From assembly GCA_947568835.1 (NCBI GenBank), contig OX387605.1:12776418-12840417 (forward strand): a stretch of 64,000 nucleotides of DNA, given 5' to 3'. Numbering within the stretch: position 1 is the first letter of the stretch; each line of letters starts with the position of its first letter. Below, in pieces: positions 1 to 11,700 of this stretch. The translations under genes were made by a program, and so were the position numbers. The stretch is from Protonemura montana (Eukaryota > Arthropoda > Insecta > Plecoptera > Nemouridae). Under the pieces are notes generated by a model. It had not been told where the DNA came from and did not search any database. It saw only the letters and a program-made list of their open reading frames with translations.

Positions 1-1150
1 CCTGATCTATGAACTTAACGATGTATCGACTTAAAGACCTGGTTCAGGAACTTCGGGGAATAAATTAGAGGGTGGCGCCAAGTCCAGAGAATGCTTAGAA
101 TGTTCGAGGAATTTCCAAAACGATTGGTAATGAGGCCATTTTGCATTCTCATGCGTAAACGCCAGCCCTGTTGAACACAGGGATGTTCTAAAACACGCGT
201 GTGGGTAAAGTGAATCCTTACATTCTCATCTGAATAACCAACTACATTCAAATGCACTCAACCTCATTCCATGTGAAAGAGATCCCAAGTATTCGATTTG
301 GCTAAGAGATAGTTTTTAATGCTGCAATTCAAAGAGATTTCTGATCTGTTTCTTCTCTGCTATATAAATCAATAAGAAACGACTACCCCCTACAGCTGAC
401 TCGCTTTTCCATTTCTAGCCACTCCAGCTGTAGCCATAATCGGCTTTGAAGTGTTTTGGCTTTGAGCTGTAAAAATGGGGTGACTTCGAAGCCTTAAGCC
501 AGGTTTAGGGTGGTTATAAGAGAAATGCGTTTTCCTAAACAAAAGTCAGTTGAGCACAAAAAACTCTGTTCATAGATCAATGAACAGTAAAGTAATTGAG
601 TAACCCGAGTTTTTACAGAGTGTAAGCTAATGAAAGTAATTGAAACTTTAAAAAATACTTAACAACACATATCAAAATAAACGATGTAGAACGGTACGGC
701 TTAGCGTGTTGGGAGAGAGGTTGTAGGGATGATAGTTAGTACTGAAACGTTATTCACCTTGCATATCAACCTCTCGACAGCATGGAAGTTCGAAGGAATC
801 CTGTAGTTTGTGACCTACCGTCCTTCGGAAGGAACGTTAAGCTGGTAATACCCTTGGTGCTCTTCGACAGGAGCAGGCTACGTTCCGGCACCGAGTTTTC
901 CCTCCTCCCTTCTACGCTAGGCTCGGCTAGGTTCATCATCATCCTAAGCATAACCCACCCATCCATGGACACCATTAGACCAGTGCTGCAGAACCAGTTG
1001 TAAAATCAGCGCGTTGTTAAGCCCAACAAATCAATCAACTGACAATCGACCGTACTCTCAGATTCTGCCGCCCACCACCTCAGCTGCCTCTGCTTTGACG
1101 CATACGAAGATTCCACTTTGCCTAACCATCCTGCCCATGGGTGTCCTCAG
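1..1150. other. No supported gene; probably PDE8 intron
   Basis: No exon of PDE8 (REC, PAS or linker) could be recognised. A stretch at 782-1003 is open on both strands but resembles nothing I know. The pyrimidine-rich run leading to 1150 serves as the acceptor tract of the first visible exon. Confidence 0.5.
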
Positions 1151-1341
1151 CAAGGCTCGACGCCTCTGTCCATCACGCGCCGCAGCTCCAACGACTCTGC
1201 GGCATCACGCATCACTCAGACGCCCGGCGTCCGGTCCGCGATGAAGACGGCCAACGTCTCAGCACAGATGCGCGAACTTCTAGATTCGGCGCTGCTCTGG
1301 GAGTTCAACATCTTCAAGCTAGAGGAACTCTCGCAGAAAAG
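1151..1341 (+). CDS. Pde8: PDE8 exon A (linker into catalytic domain)
   Basis: The exon opens after the acceptor TGTCCTCAG and ends AAAAG before donor GTGTGG, leaving two bases (AG) that combine with G of the next exon to encode Arg. It encodes a Ser/Arg-rich stretch (ITRRSSNDS, a possible basophilic kinase site) followed by [20 protein letters not shown], the start of the PDE8 catalytic region. The 5' border is the least certain of this gene because the Ser-rich linker is poorly conserved. Confidence 0.8.
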
Positions 1342-4300
1342 GTGTGGGGCAATCGAGTGACGGCGCTTAAAATCTACTTCGATTGAAATACGATTGAAAT
1401 CCTAATAGCTAAATAAGACTTAAAAATAAAATTTGGTTCCTGTGGCATATAATTTGATACTGTATTCACTTAATTTTACGTTTTTCGTGTTTATTTAAAA
1501 ATAATTCGGTTAGCTGGGCGACGTAAGATTAGAGTCCCTTAACTTTTTCAAGCAGATCATCACGGCACCCCTAAATATTAACCTCTGGGAATAATTTACC
1601 TTTCAATATGGCTCCCGGCTTGCCTTCCACTCTGTAAGTGATTGCCGTTGTCTGCTTGCTCAAGATTACAATCCAAAGCCACTAAGCACTTTCTTACAGG
1701 TCTAAAACCCTCGCCATAAATCGCTTGCTTCGTTGAGTTTCCTCAACGGGAGACATTCCAACTTTCCCTTAACTCAGGTCTCATTTCACAGGCCGCTGGT
1801 CTACCTGGGCATGAACCTGATGTGCCACTTTGACGTGCCCAACACGTTGGGCTGCGACGAGGCCACGCTGCACAACTGGCTGGTAATCATCGAGAAGCAT
1901 TACCGCGCCACCAACACGTACCACAACTCAACGCACGCTGCCGACGTCCTGCAGGCATCCGCCGGCTTCTTGGAGCGTGAGCGTCTCAAGCAGATCATGG
2001 ACCCGCTGGACGAGGCGACCTGTTTGATCGCTGCCGCTGCACACGACGTCGACCACCCTGGCAAGTCCAGGTGAGTTGGGACATTGGAGGGGGTACTGGG
2101 TGGCATGGGGGTAGGGTGTGGTGACTGCTAGTCTTTACGACACAGATTTTACCCTTGGAAGATCTGAGAAATTTTGTTTACTGCTAAAACCCGTAGAGTT
2201 TCAATTGCTCTAGGTGTTTTTAAATGAGATAATCATAAACATTGCTTGCAAGGTATTTGGATTGGAACAAGCTAAGGTTAAAAAAATGCAAATCCACTCT
2301 CAGGCACACTCAATGTTTGCTACGTTCTAAGGTAGTAATTTAACTACATCCACTGTAAAATACCAGAAGACATTTTGATGTCTACTTTGCAAGATTTCAA
2401 TGCACGGTTCGGTTTGCATAGCTCTTCAATATCTCAATTATCGTATTCGAGAGCTCGCCAGTCCTGTGTCAACACTAATGTCTTGTCTTCGTTCCCAGTG
2501 CGTTCCTGTGTAACTCCGGAGATGAGTTAGCCATCATGTACAACGACATCTGTGTCCTCGAGTCGCACCACTCGGCGCTGGCCTTCAAGCTCACAATGTC
2601 TGACGAGAGGGTCAACATTTTCAAGGGTTCGTTTGACAGAAACCAAATATGAAAAGTGCAAAGCTGTACTGTAGTATGAGAGAGAACTGCTGCCAAGTAT
2701 GAATCTCTTGCTTGTCTATCCAGGGGCTATGGAATCCCCCAATGAATAAGCTAATTGTTATAAAGTACTCGCGTTCAGATACATTGTTAGCCTAGAAATT
2801 ATATAAATATCCAATTATTCTCAGAAAGTCATGTTGGCGACAACGTGAGCTCAGTGTTGTTGAAGAGGCAAGGTTTTGTCGTACCGTGAAATTTCGGCGA
2901 AGTCATATTTTTGTCAAGGCTACCCCCCCGAGCAGTTGTTTAAGTCGCTCGATATCTACCTCGTTAAATTTAATCATCCCTAGCGCAGAGGAAAATCTTG
3001 CCCGAAGGCGGTAGACAATTACACCTGCTCATTAAATCGTGTTCAATCAAGGCAAAACGCTTACGACTACATGCTCTGATTGGACCGTCCTAACAAAATT
3101 TTCTAGACTGGAATCCGCCAAAAACATGGAGGTGGGTTGAGTTCTGAGAAGATTCATGGAACTAAAGACCGACATGTGACAGACCGTTTAGCATCGGAGG
3201 AGAGATTGTGAATCTGTGATTAGGCGACCGTGACAAATTTGTTTTGACAATAATTATTGTAGCACACAACGCACTTTGCAAAGCGTGGGAAGTTTTTCTT
3301 GGTAAAATAACTTTTAATGCTGCCTCCGCTTTACATCGCAAAATATAATTATTTGTTTGGTACAGGTGTACACGAATGAAAATAAGAATGGAATTTCATG
3401 TAAATGGAGATAATTAATTATCCTGTTAGGTGGGCGGATAAAGGGGGGGGGGGGGGGGGGGGCAGTTAACTGATTGTGGTTACCTGCTAGCTTTGTCTCG
3501 ACAGCGCAACTGGGATTTGTTTCAGACCAAAGGCATAGTGAACAGTATATCGGTTGGCCTGGAATGCCGGCAGTTCGTAGAACCCAATCGGGCCTAAACA
3601 AGTAATAAAATAGTAATTATCTGTGTAGAGAATGCCGAGAGTTGCCGATCGGGTGACTGCAAAGCTTCCGATCTTCGAGTGAGGTCAAATGCTACTTCGA
3701 ACAGATTCCATTCTATTTGAGTGTTGAAATAATTACATCCATTTGATTGATGGAATTAATTTTGACGAGAATTTGGAGTGAAGTACCGCTAAGCCTCTTT
3801 CAAATTATTTGTCAGCGACGAATGTATATAATAGGTATTTTAGCCTGTCAAATTATGCATACCGTAAAAGCCATCCTTCAGTTCAAAAAAAAACAAATAC
3901 ATAGATATATATGTTTAAATTGATTGGCAAATTTATCTGTGCTAACCAAAAGCACTAAATGTAACGAATAATTCTCCAGTAATCTTACCTCTGCGTAAGG
4001 GAGATTCTGACGAAAACCCCTAAAAGTTGGCTTGCTTCATGTGCGCTTGCCGTTTCTTGAATCTCCAGTATCTGAATATTATAAATAACACCCGAAAAGT
4101 ACCCCACCACCATGGGTGTTCACAGGAGATATTAGGAAGATATGTGAACCACTGAATTTACTTCCAAACGAGGTAATGACCGTCCTGGACGGAGGCCAAG
4201 TTCCAACTGACCGCATTTGCCCAGCGTAATGTAAAGTTTTGATAAGAGTGATGGGACCAGGTGGGAGATACAGATAACAGACCTTTTAGAGCGTTAAATG

Positions 4301-5879
4301 AAAATACTGATGCAGTGCGGAGGTTGTTGTCCGGTAGGTGCAATACAAACTTAAATGCTTTTACTTGGCATCGCCGATGGGTCGTTCTGTACACCAACTT
4401 TTTCAGTTTTGCTGGAAACAGTGCGCTGTTAATTTACAAATTCAAAGTGTTTATAATATTGAGACAGGAGTAAGCTTTTGCCATGATTACTTGATTTTTA
4501 AAGAAAGCATTTTGAGTCGGATCCAAACATGAATGATATCCCTATAGGCAATACAAATTCCGTTGATTTTTATGCAATGCACTAAACCAACACTAGTAAA
4601 ACAGTGTTCAAACGTACATTTGCAACAACAGATGGTGGCTTACTTGTTCACAGGATTGGAGCGAGACGTTTACAAGCAGGCTCGTCACAGCGTTATCGAC
4701 ATGATCCTGGCAACTGAGATGACACGCCACTACGAACACCTTGCCAAGTTCGTCAATGTCTTCACGAAATCCGCGAGCCGAGACGACGACCTCGCGACCT
4801 CGGAGGTGGGCTCTAACTCGGCAGATCTCAGTCTCATGTCGACGCCAGAGAACATCAAGCTGGTCAAGAGGATGCTGATCAAGTGTGCCGATGTGTCAAA
4901 TCCCGTGCGCCCCTTGAGGATGGCTGTCGAGTGGGCGAGGCGAATTGCGGACGAATATTTTAACCAGGTACGTGCATCGCAAAACTTTCGAGAAGCTCTT
5001 GGGATATAGGGAGGATTCTGAATCATTTTAAAATATTGTTCGTTAGTTGGAAGAGTCTACGAGTATAAGGTTTTGCAATGTGGTAGTCCCACGGAGAATG
5101 AAGGGGCTGAGATGCAATTTTCTGCCTCCCTGAAACTAGGAGCAAAATCATTTGTTTCATCCCATGAGAAAAACCCATCTGAACGTGGTTAGGTGTAGCG
5201 GTTCAGGATTTAGTGGTAATGTGTAAATCGGTTGTTTCTAGTGTCTTTTACACCAAAAAAGAACCATTGTACACTGTACCAATATTTGAAAGTCTTTTAT
5301 TTTCGGAACCTCTTGTTCTTAATTCACAGTTATCGTAAAACAGATTGTGTACATATTATAGTTTAATATAGTTCTCTGTGATTTAAATAGTTTTCAAGTT
5401 TTACTAGGTTCACCGACTTGTTGTCTTACTGTTTTTCCATGTTTGGCAGACTGATGAGGAAAAAGCTAACAACCTGCCAGTTGTGATGCCCATGTTCGAC
5501 CGGGCTACGTGCTCCATTCCCAAGTCGCAGATTGGCTTCATGGACTTTATTATCAACGACATGATGGAAGCGTGGGAGGGTAAGAGAGATCTTGTGTTCT
5601 ATGCTTTTTTTCTCTCGAGTCTTGCATATTCCGTACTTTAATTTGAAACCCCTTATTATGTGTTGTTTTTCCGAGTTGTATAATTTTACCCTCGCTCTGT
5701 TTTTAGCCATAATCGAAATGCCTGAGATCCTGGCATACATGCAAGGCAACTACAAGTTCTGGAAGGAGCGTGAGGAAGAAGGAGTAACCAGCATCGACGA
5801 GCTGGTCATGACACAGAATTCGTGGAACATCAAGGAGGAGACTCACATCAACTCGAGCTCGATCCATTCGAGCCTCTAG
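1151..5879 (+). CDS. Pde8: PDE8-type 3',5'-cyclic nucleotide phosphodiesterase, 3' part (six coding exons, N-terminus outside window)
   Basis: Coding exons are 1151-1341, 1792-2070, 2499-2626, 4654-4967, 5450-5579 and 5707-5879 (stop TAG 5877-5879). Joined, they give 1215 bases, i.e. 404 residues and a stop, in frame across all junctions. The product should hydrolyse cAMP; PDE8 enzymes are high-affinity, cAMP-selective and IBMX-insensitive. Visible landmarks are the lead-in WEFNIFKLE, the metal-binding HNSTH and HDVDHPG motifs, [22 protein letters not shown], and TDEEK...[10 protein letters not shown]...SIPKSQ, which contains the invariant nucleotide-binding glutamine. These match PDE8 more closely than other PDE families from memory. 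PDE8 proteins are about 700-900 residues, so the REC and PAS half is encoded to the left of this window. Oddities: the PDE signature asparagine (HDx2Hx4N) reads as serine at the exon 2/3 junction, and the third donor is atypical. Family assignment is secure; exact borders are by eye. Confidence 0.93.
1792..2070 (+). CDS. Pde8: PDE8 exon B (metal-binding HD motifs)
   Basis: Bounded by acceptor CATTTCACAG and the consensus donor GTGAGT. It begins [14 protein letters not shown] and carries the two metal-ligand motifs HNSTHAADV and HDVDHPG, which hold the catalytic Zn/Mg site. It ends with two bases (AG) of a split codon that reads AGT (Ser) with exon C. Confidence 0.93.
2499..2626 (+). CDS. Pde8: PDE8 exon C
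   Basis: Follows acceptor TCGTTCCCAG. It encodes [16 protein letters not shown], then [12 protein letters not shown] and NIFK, all typical of PDE8. It ends with one base (G) that forms Gly with exon D. The donor reads GTTCGT, a poor match to the consensus, but shifting it breaks the frame into exon D. Confidence 0.9.
3443..3462. repeat. Poly-G homopolymer (20 bp)
   Basis: Uninterrupted run of 20 G on the plus strand within the 2-kb PDE8 intron between exons C and D. Confidence 0.95.
4654..4967 (+). CDS. Pde8: PDE8 exon D (central catalytic helices)
   Basis: Follows acceptor TTGTTCACAG and ends at donor GTACGT. It encodes [28 protein letters not shown], an acidic Ser-rich insert (about 25 residues, less conserved), then [20 protein letters not shown] and the EYFNQ end. 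The CADVSNP segment lines the active site. Intron C-D is about 2.0 kb and holds a 20-bp poly-G tract. Confidence 0.93.
5450..5579 (+). CDS. Pde8: PDE8 exon E (nucleotide-binding glutamine)
   Basis: Begins [18 protein letters not shown] after acceptor TTTGGCAG and continues [20 protein letters not shown]. The Gln of KSQ is the invariant purine-binding glutamine of the PDE superfamily. It ends in phase 1 at donor GTAAGA. Confidence 0.93.
5707..5879 (+). CDS. Pde8: PDE8 terminal coding exon
   Basis: Follows acceptor CTGTTTTTAG and completes the catalytic domain ([19 protein letters not shown]). It then has a C-terminal tail of about 37 residues that is Glu/Ser rich and ends SSSIHSSL before TAG. 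The tail looks longer than that of mammalian PDE8s as I recall them. Confidence 0.92.
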
Positions 5880-6460
5880 CGGGCTACGAACCCGGTTTCC
5901 CCGCGTGGAAAGACTATTCGGTGTTGTGTGACAATTGTGTTGTACCTTTCTCTTCGTCCAGTTGTTACTTACCCAGTGTCACATCCTGCCAGCTCCTGGA
6001 AAATCTGGTTGTCTTTCCGTCGAGTTCTTTCTTCTTGTTCGAGCGTCTTCCTAAAAACACTCTTTGCCATTCATGCCGGCTCCATCTGGTATGGAGTATG
6101 GTGATAATTACTTGTTTCACATGCGAAATGTTAATGTAATGTATGTTTCGACTAATTTAATGTCAATTGGTTCAATGCGAGGCACTGGCCAATCCAATGT
6201 TTCGTTCATGTACTATGTATATACCTATAGATATGTGTACTATAGAAAACTTAATTTATTTTATACTTTTTATATGTTAAGTTATTATCTTCTCTTGAAC
6301 AATTTCTTTCCGTCATACGGCCAGCCAACCCAAGTAAGTGTTTTGTGTCCTCGCCTCTGAGAGAATATGGCCCTGTGTTATTTTTTATTTTAGCTTTAGT
6401 GCACAAAAATACTCACGTTAATATCGTATATATTTCAAATAAATGAGTGTGTTGTTGAAA
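5880..6460 (+). other. PDE8 3'UTR with poly(A) signal
   Basis: Sequence downstream of the PDE8 stop becomes increasingly AT-rich. A canonical AATAAA lies at 6438-6443, followed by a GT-rich stretch (GAGTGTGTTGTTG) that would suit a downstream cleavage element. The 3' end is therefore inferred at about 6455-6465. Confidence 0.55.
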
Positions 6461-8236
6461 CGATTTCGGTTATCTCCACGTCTCACCCAGTGCTAGGTTT
6501 CTCCATAAGTGTTTCCTGATTCCTGATAAGATGGACAATACCTGCGGAAAATAATAGGAAACGAGGTGCAACAGTATTCGTGTATCTATTTGAATCAATA
6601 TCGAGTATACAATCAATCATAGTACAACTGGTTGTCTGGATAACTGAATAGAGTACAGAATTGAGTCTCTAGTTACTTGACGAACGCCGTAGTATGAAAA
6701 AATTCGCACCCTAAGCTACCAAATTCTTTCCATGGGGCGGGAACAGGGTTTTAAATGAACCTCTTTCGAACCTTTCTGAGTGAGTAATTATTGTGCGTTG
6801 TAAGCTAATATCCTTTTCTTTCCATTAAAATTCTTTCTCCGTAACGTCATTCACATAACATACATAACAGTAATAGTTTTTTTTGCCTCAATTGTGATTT
6901 ATACAATAATAATAATCATAATATTTTGTCAACTAGCTAGCGCGCAACGGTTTTTCTCTGGGTGATTAGGTTCGGCGATTTACAATTTACAGACACCTCT
7001 TCGGTGGGGAGGATAGGTGGTGGGGGGCAACTAGAGTTTAAATACTTAAACGAAGACATTATAAAACAAGGGCTCGGCCGAGGACCCGTCCAAAATGGCG
7101 CTTAGCAAGCGTCTCGAGCAGCGCGATCTTGAGCGAAACGGCGAACCATGCATTCTAGCCTAGATACGAGATATTATTATATTATTTTCTTACATAAATA
7201 TCAAAAAACGTGTCACAAACAAAACAGATGTTGCTTTCGTGTATGTAATGTTTGTTTCGGTAACCGTTGAGTGACTCCCCTATGCTTAAATGACGAGAAA
7301 GAATAATGTTTTACCGAAACCAGCGGATCGCCCTCTGCACGCGTGTCAGGCAGAGAGCGAACGACGCCGCCTGCAGCCACGAGACCCGCTGCCGCACGTT
7401 GAGTATTCAGAGAGATGATAACGATATTAATTGAGCCATTGTTTTATAATAATGATGGAAGCATTGTTTGGAAACTTGACACAATTACAATCTTCCAAGT
7501 GTTACAAAGTACCTGTTTTGCCATGAATAAGTCCGCCCAGCTAGGAATTATCTAACAGTGCTCGGTCGTGTACAAATCTACGCCGCGTCGGGCGCGGGTA
7601 ACTTGCTATAGGTACACAAACATCGTGAAGTTTGGTTCAATTCCTTTGGTACGAATGACGTCCGCATCGCTTCCTTAATCGTAGAACCGTCGGGGTAGGT
7701 AAATATTACATAACAACTTCCTCTCCTCACGTTCCAATGTCCAGGCTTGACTTGTCCTTGCACGTCGACTGTGTCGCTGTTGTTGAGGATATCACAGAAA
7801 ACGGTCGCAAACAATTAACGTCCTTCTTGCGCTCTCCGCCGCGTCCACGATCGACGCGCGAGTCTTACGAATAAACGGCTATTATTAATAATCATATTTA
7901 TAATCGTTGTCTACTTTTCATGTGGATCGTCTTTGTTTAAAAAATCTCTTCACCCGTGATTGGCCGGGAGATAAAAGAATGTCATTCCACGACGCGCGAT
8001 AATTTGACTCGGGTTGATATGACGTATTAACTGTCTCTCGAATGCAAGGTACGTCACGCTAGGGAACGCTCCCTGCAGAGGAGACACCGCGGGCCAGCCG
8101 AGTTGGTACCAGCTTTGCAGGGGGCGTGGGTACCGCAACAGCAGCCGCCGCCGCGTCGGCAGCGAAAACAAAACGTCAGCGGCCAAGTCCGGCCGCCGCC
8201 GCCGCCGCGGGCGTCGACGTCGGCGTAGGCAGCGCC
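6461..8236. other. Convergent intergenic region, includes nAChR 3'UTR
   Basis: Lies between the tail of PDE8 (+) and the stop codon of the nAChR gene (-). The right part should be nAChR 3'UTR. On the minus strand I find no AATAAA or ATTAAA here, only TATAAA variants (for example near 6900 and 7443), so the nAChR 3' end is undetermined. No coding exon is supported. Confidence 0.5.
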
Positions 8237-8710
8237 CTACTGTACGATGATGTGTGGTGCCGACAGCAGAACGGCGACAGTGGCGATCACGGTGAACAAC
8301 GTAAACACGATCAAGCAGAAACGATCGACGACCATCGCAGCAAACTTCCAGTCGCTTATGAGTTCAGCCTCTTCGTCTGCTTTGCGCATCCTGCCCGTGA
8401 TGAACATGAGCTCTCGCAGAATGCACTGCAGCTCGCGCTGAGCCGGCGAGCACGCGGTATCGTCGAGCGTAGACGCCGTCGTGCGCATGTAGGTAGATGT
8501 GGGAGTAGCTGTGCTGTTCACACTGGTCATGCAGTGACGGAAGTCGTCGTCGATGTCGAGCACGTTGGCGAGCAGGCTCTTCGACGAGCGCTCCTTCAGC
8601 TCCAGCTCCTTCATGCGGTTGCTCATCATTATTGTCTTCCGGGTTATTTTCTTACCGGGGCGGCTCATGCCGAGGAACCAGGGCAGCCATTGCAGGAACA
8701 CAGTCTTGAT
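8237..8710 (-). CDS. nAChRalpha6: nAChR exon 10 (cytoplasmic loop, TM4, stop)
   Basis: Acceptor CTTCTCTCAG after a 94-bp intron. It encodes [20 protein letters not shown], then [20 protein letters not shown], a variable Thr/Ser-rich loop, and the amphipathic MA helix [22 protein letters not shown]4 ([18 protein letters not shown]) and the conserved end SAPHIIVQ follow, with TAG at 8239-8237. Confidence 0.97.
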   Translation of the reverse strand: MKTVFLQWLPWFLGMSRPGKKITRKTIMMSNRMKELELKERSSKSLLANVLDIDDDFRHCMTSVNSTATPTSTYMRTTASTLDDTACSPAQRELQCILRELMFITGRMRKADEEAELISDWKFAAMVVDRFCLIVFTLFTVIATVAVLLSAPHIIVQ

Positions 8711-11700
8711 CTGAGAGAAGAGACATGGGTGTGTTTATCTTGGTAGAGGACGTACCAGGCTGATATATGGTGACAAAAAGGAGCTTGCGAAGAGGGATGC
8801 TCACCCACTGCGGCATCTCGTGGATGTCTGCGGTACGGTGGTGGTAGTTGAGCACGACCACGGTGAGAACCACGGAAGACGCAACCATGAACATTATGCA
8901 GTTGAAGTAGGTCCCTGCAAGGCAGCAGCAATGGGCATTCAGAGAGAGACCAACAAGGGTTGCCAACATGCGAGCTTGTCTGTTGCTTGTGCTTTTGGGA
9001 AGTTACTGCTAGTATTTTTTGAGAAATTTTTTCAACAATATGTTATACCAAAAGCAAACGGGAGTGACTTTAAGTTGCAAAGCTTGTTCGTGAAAGTTAA
9101 ATAATAATCATAATCATAGAAATAATTTTTTTTTCTGTTGGAGTTACGTTCACTTTCCAGGTTTGAGTAGATTGAGAGAGTGGACACATCGATCAAAACA
9201 AAGTAAAACACATTAACAATAATGATATTATGGCAATACATGTCGAAATAAACTCGAAAATTCCAACTAGTAATAAAACGTTCAAACAAATACAAAGTAC
9301 TTTGAAAATAATTGTTCGAGTCACGTTAAAATAACCATGTCGAATGTATGGAGCGTCTTCAAAATTGAAGACATGAAAACTTTTCGAAATTACTTGAGAC
9401 TGGATACTCGAAAAGTTGAATTCAGAAGTCGGCGAAAGAATCGTAAACAAAGAGAAAACGATCGATTAACAACTGCTCCCGAGTGGACATGTTCTTAATT
9501 GGAATTTCATTAAATTGGAGGGCTGCTAAATAGTCGGGCCAATTGTTTATGACGTTGACTTCATATTTTGTCTTTTACTGCACAAGATTTTAGCATAGCT
9601 CAACAGTTTCTTTGCTCTGCAATATTTACGAGAGTGAATAATTGTGAAAGCAAGTTATTGGAAAAAAATATATGGTTGTTTAATTAGTTGTTAATTGCCA
9701 CGTGTTTATTATTTAGTTAGATTAGAATGGCCATCGCTACTCGAATGAGTTAGAGAAGTGCATGCGATGAGCGATGCGATGGGCAAACGAAAGCTGAGAC
9801 CAGGCAATGAGATTTGGCTGCGATGCTGAAGATGACGACTCTACGCTACTGAGTTTACGAAGCCGAAAGAAAAATCTGATTCTAATGACAAGAAAATTAA
9901 TGCATTGAAAGGATGCAATATACGCATTCCAAATCGAGAAAATCTTAATAATATGTAAGAAAATATGTAAACATATTGATAGGGAGGAGATAAGAATATA
10001 TAATATGGTTGTGAGTTTTATTTTCTTGTTACAGTAATGGTCCAAGAACTTTACAACAAAGCATAATAAGTTTGCGAAACTGACTGGGTGGTTGTGGTGG
10101 TGGTGGTGGTTGTGGTGGTAGTGGTGGTTGGGTTAGTTTTTTAAACGTTGTCATTTAGTTTACCTTCAGGTTCTTACCAACGGCTCCGTCAGGATTTATT
10201 GAGGTGGTTGTTTATAACTTGGCAGGCTGCCGTTATGTGGGGAGTCTCGCCTGAACACCAACCGAAACACACATTTTAGGAATCAATTGCTTTCATACGA
10301 TCTCTTTAAGCAAACTGTGCGTTTATCAGTTTAATGGTCATTTTTCAAATACTTTGTATTAGTGGAGTTTAGTTATCCGCGGTAAGGGGATGATAATCCT
10401 TTAAAGCTCAGGTTAGAACGAGGAGGAAACGAGTTTAAACAGCAACGATAATAATTAAAAAAATAATCCAAAAACTTAAGATAAAAACTCCACAAAAATC
10501 AACAAAATTCACAATACCAGAAAACGAACAAACAAAAGGAACGCAAGAACAACGAAAAGACGCATCATAATCATAAGAATGGGACAGAGTCAGTTGATAC
10601 TTGGAAGATGAAGGGGGTTCTAGCTCGCGACATCCGTCCTCAAGCAACGCGAGGCAGACTTTTCGGCCCTGGCCTGGAACATGTGTTTCTGTAAAATGCG
10701 TCAATACACGGAGATGAGTAGACCCCATGATTGCGGTCGCAAGGCGCGAAACGTAACAGGGGTGCGAGGGGAAAACATAAATCTCGATGCAGGGGCAGAA
10801 TGGCAGGGGGTGGACGTTTAGCGGACGTAATGCTTAAATTTTGGAGGTTAGTTTTGGTACGAAACTCCATCTGTTACTCAAAGCGCGGAAGACTGACATT
10901 ATCGGCAACGCTAATCATGAACGGCATTTGTAACTCTGGTTGTCAGTAACCACACAGTGAGGTGTTGGTTTGCGAGAGATAAAGACATTGTCAACGCGAC
11001 AAACTCGATTGTCTCACTTGAAGAGATACGCGGATGTTTTGGGCAGCGAGTCTTTGCGTCGCTGTGCGGCTGCGCGGCGTACGCCCGACGGTGCGCAGGC
11101 AACGCGCACGCGTCCTACCACAACGCTGAAATGACATTTGCTTTGCGAAAACACGCAAGGAACAGAAATATTTTTGTCTTTCTTTTTAACGGAAAATGCA
11201 AGAGATTGTTAAAGCGAAAGTATAATGCCAAAAAATTGCATGTAAATTTAATTCTCAAAGCAATTTTCTCGGAGAGAATGTGTATAATATTAGTGCATGG
11301 TTATAAGCAGTCGTGAAGTTTACAGCCGAAACAAGAGGAACAAGATGAGAGTAACAATATGAATGTGGTGGATGCACCATGCTACGTCCTTTACCAGAGA
11401 ACACGAGATATGTTTGATTATTTAGGGTTTTCTTCAGATATTGCTAAATTGCGCCAAAATCCAGCCTTGCGTCCATAAAGCCACATGGTTGCGCCCATTT
11501 TTATAAGACTTGTGTGTTGATCCGTATGCACGCAAAGATCGATGTTGGCACGTGGCTTCGTTTAGTCAGACGTTGATTTATCGGTTCTCGACATGCATTT
11601 TATTTAGTCGCTTGATTTAGTTATAGCATTGTGAGTGGAGCTGATAACGGAACGCGGGCTAACCTATCAGGGGCACCGCATCTGAAACCTGAGGCAATAC

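Noticed and set aside
15-257. 80-codon minus-strand open frame at the left edge
   Set aside because: No recognisable family, no splice or promoter context; treated as intronic noise.
8126-8746. 206-codon plus-strand open frame over the last nAChR exon
   Set aside because: It is antisense to well-conserved nAChR coding sequence and its protein is low-complexity (Ala/Arg/His-rich) with no motif; it is a shadow of the real exon.
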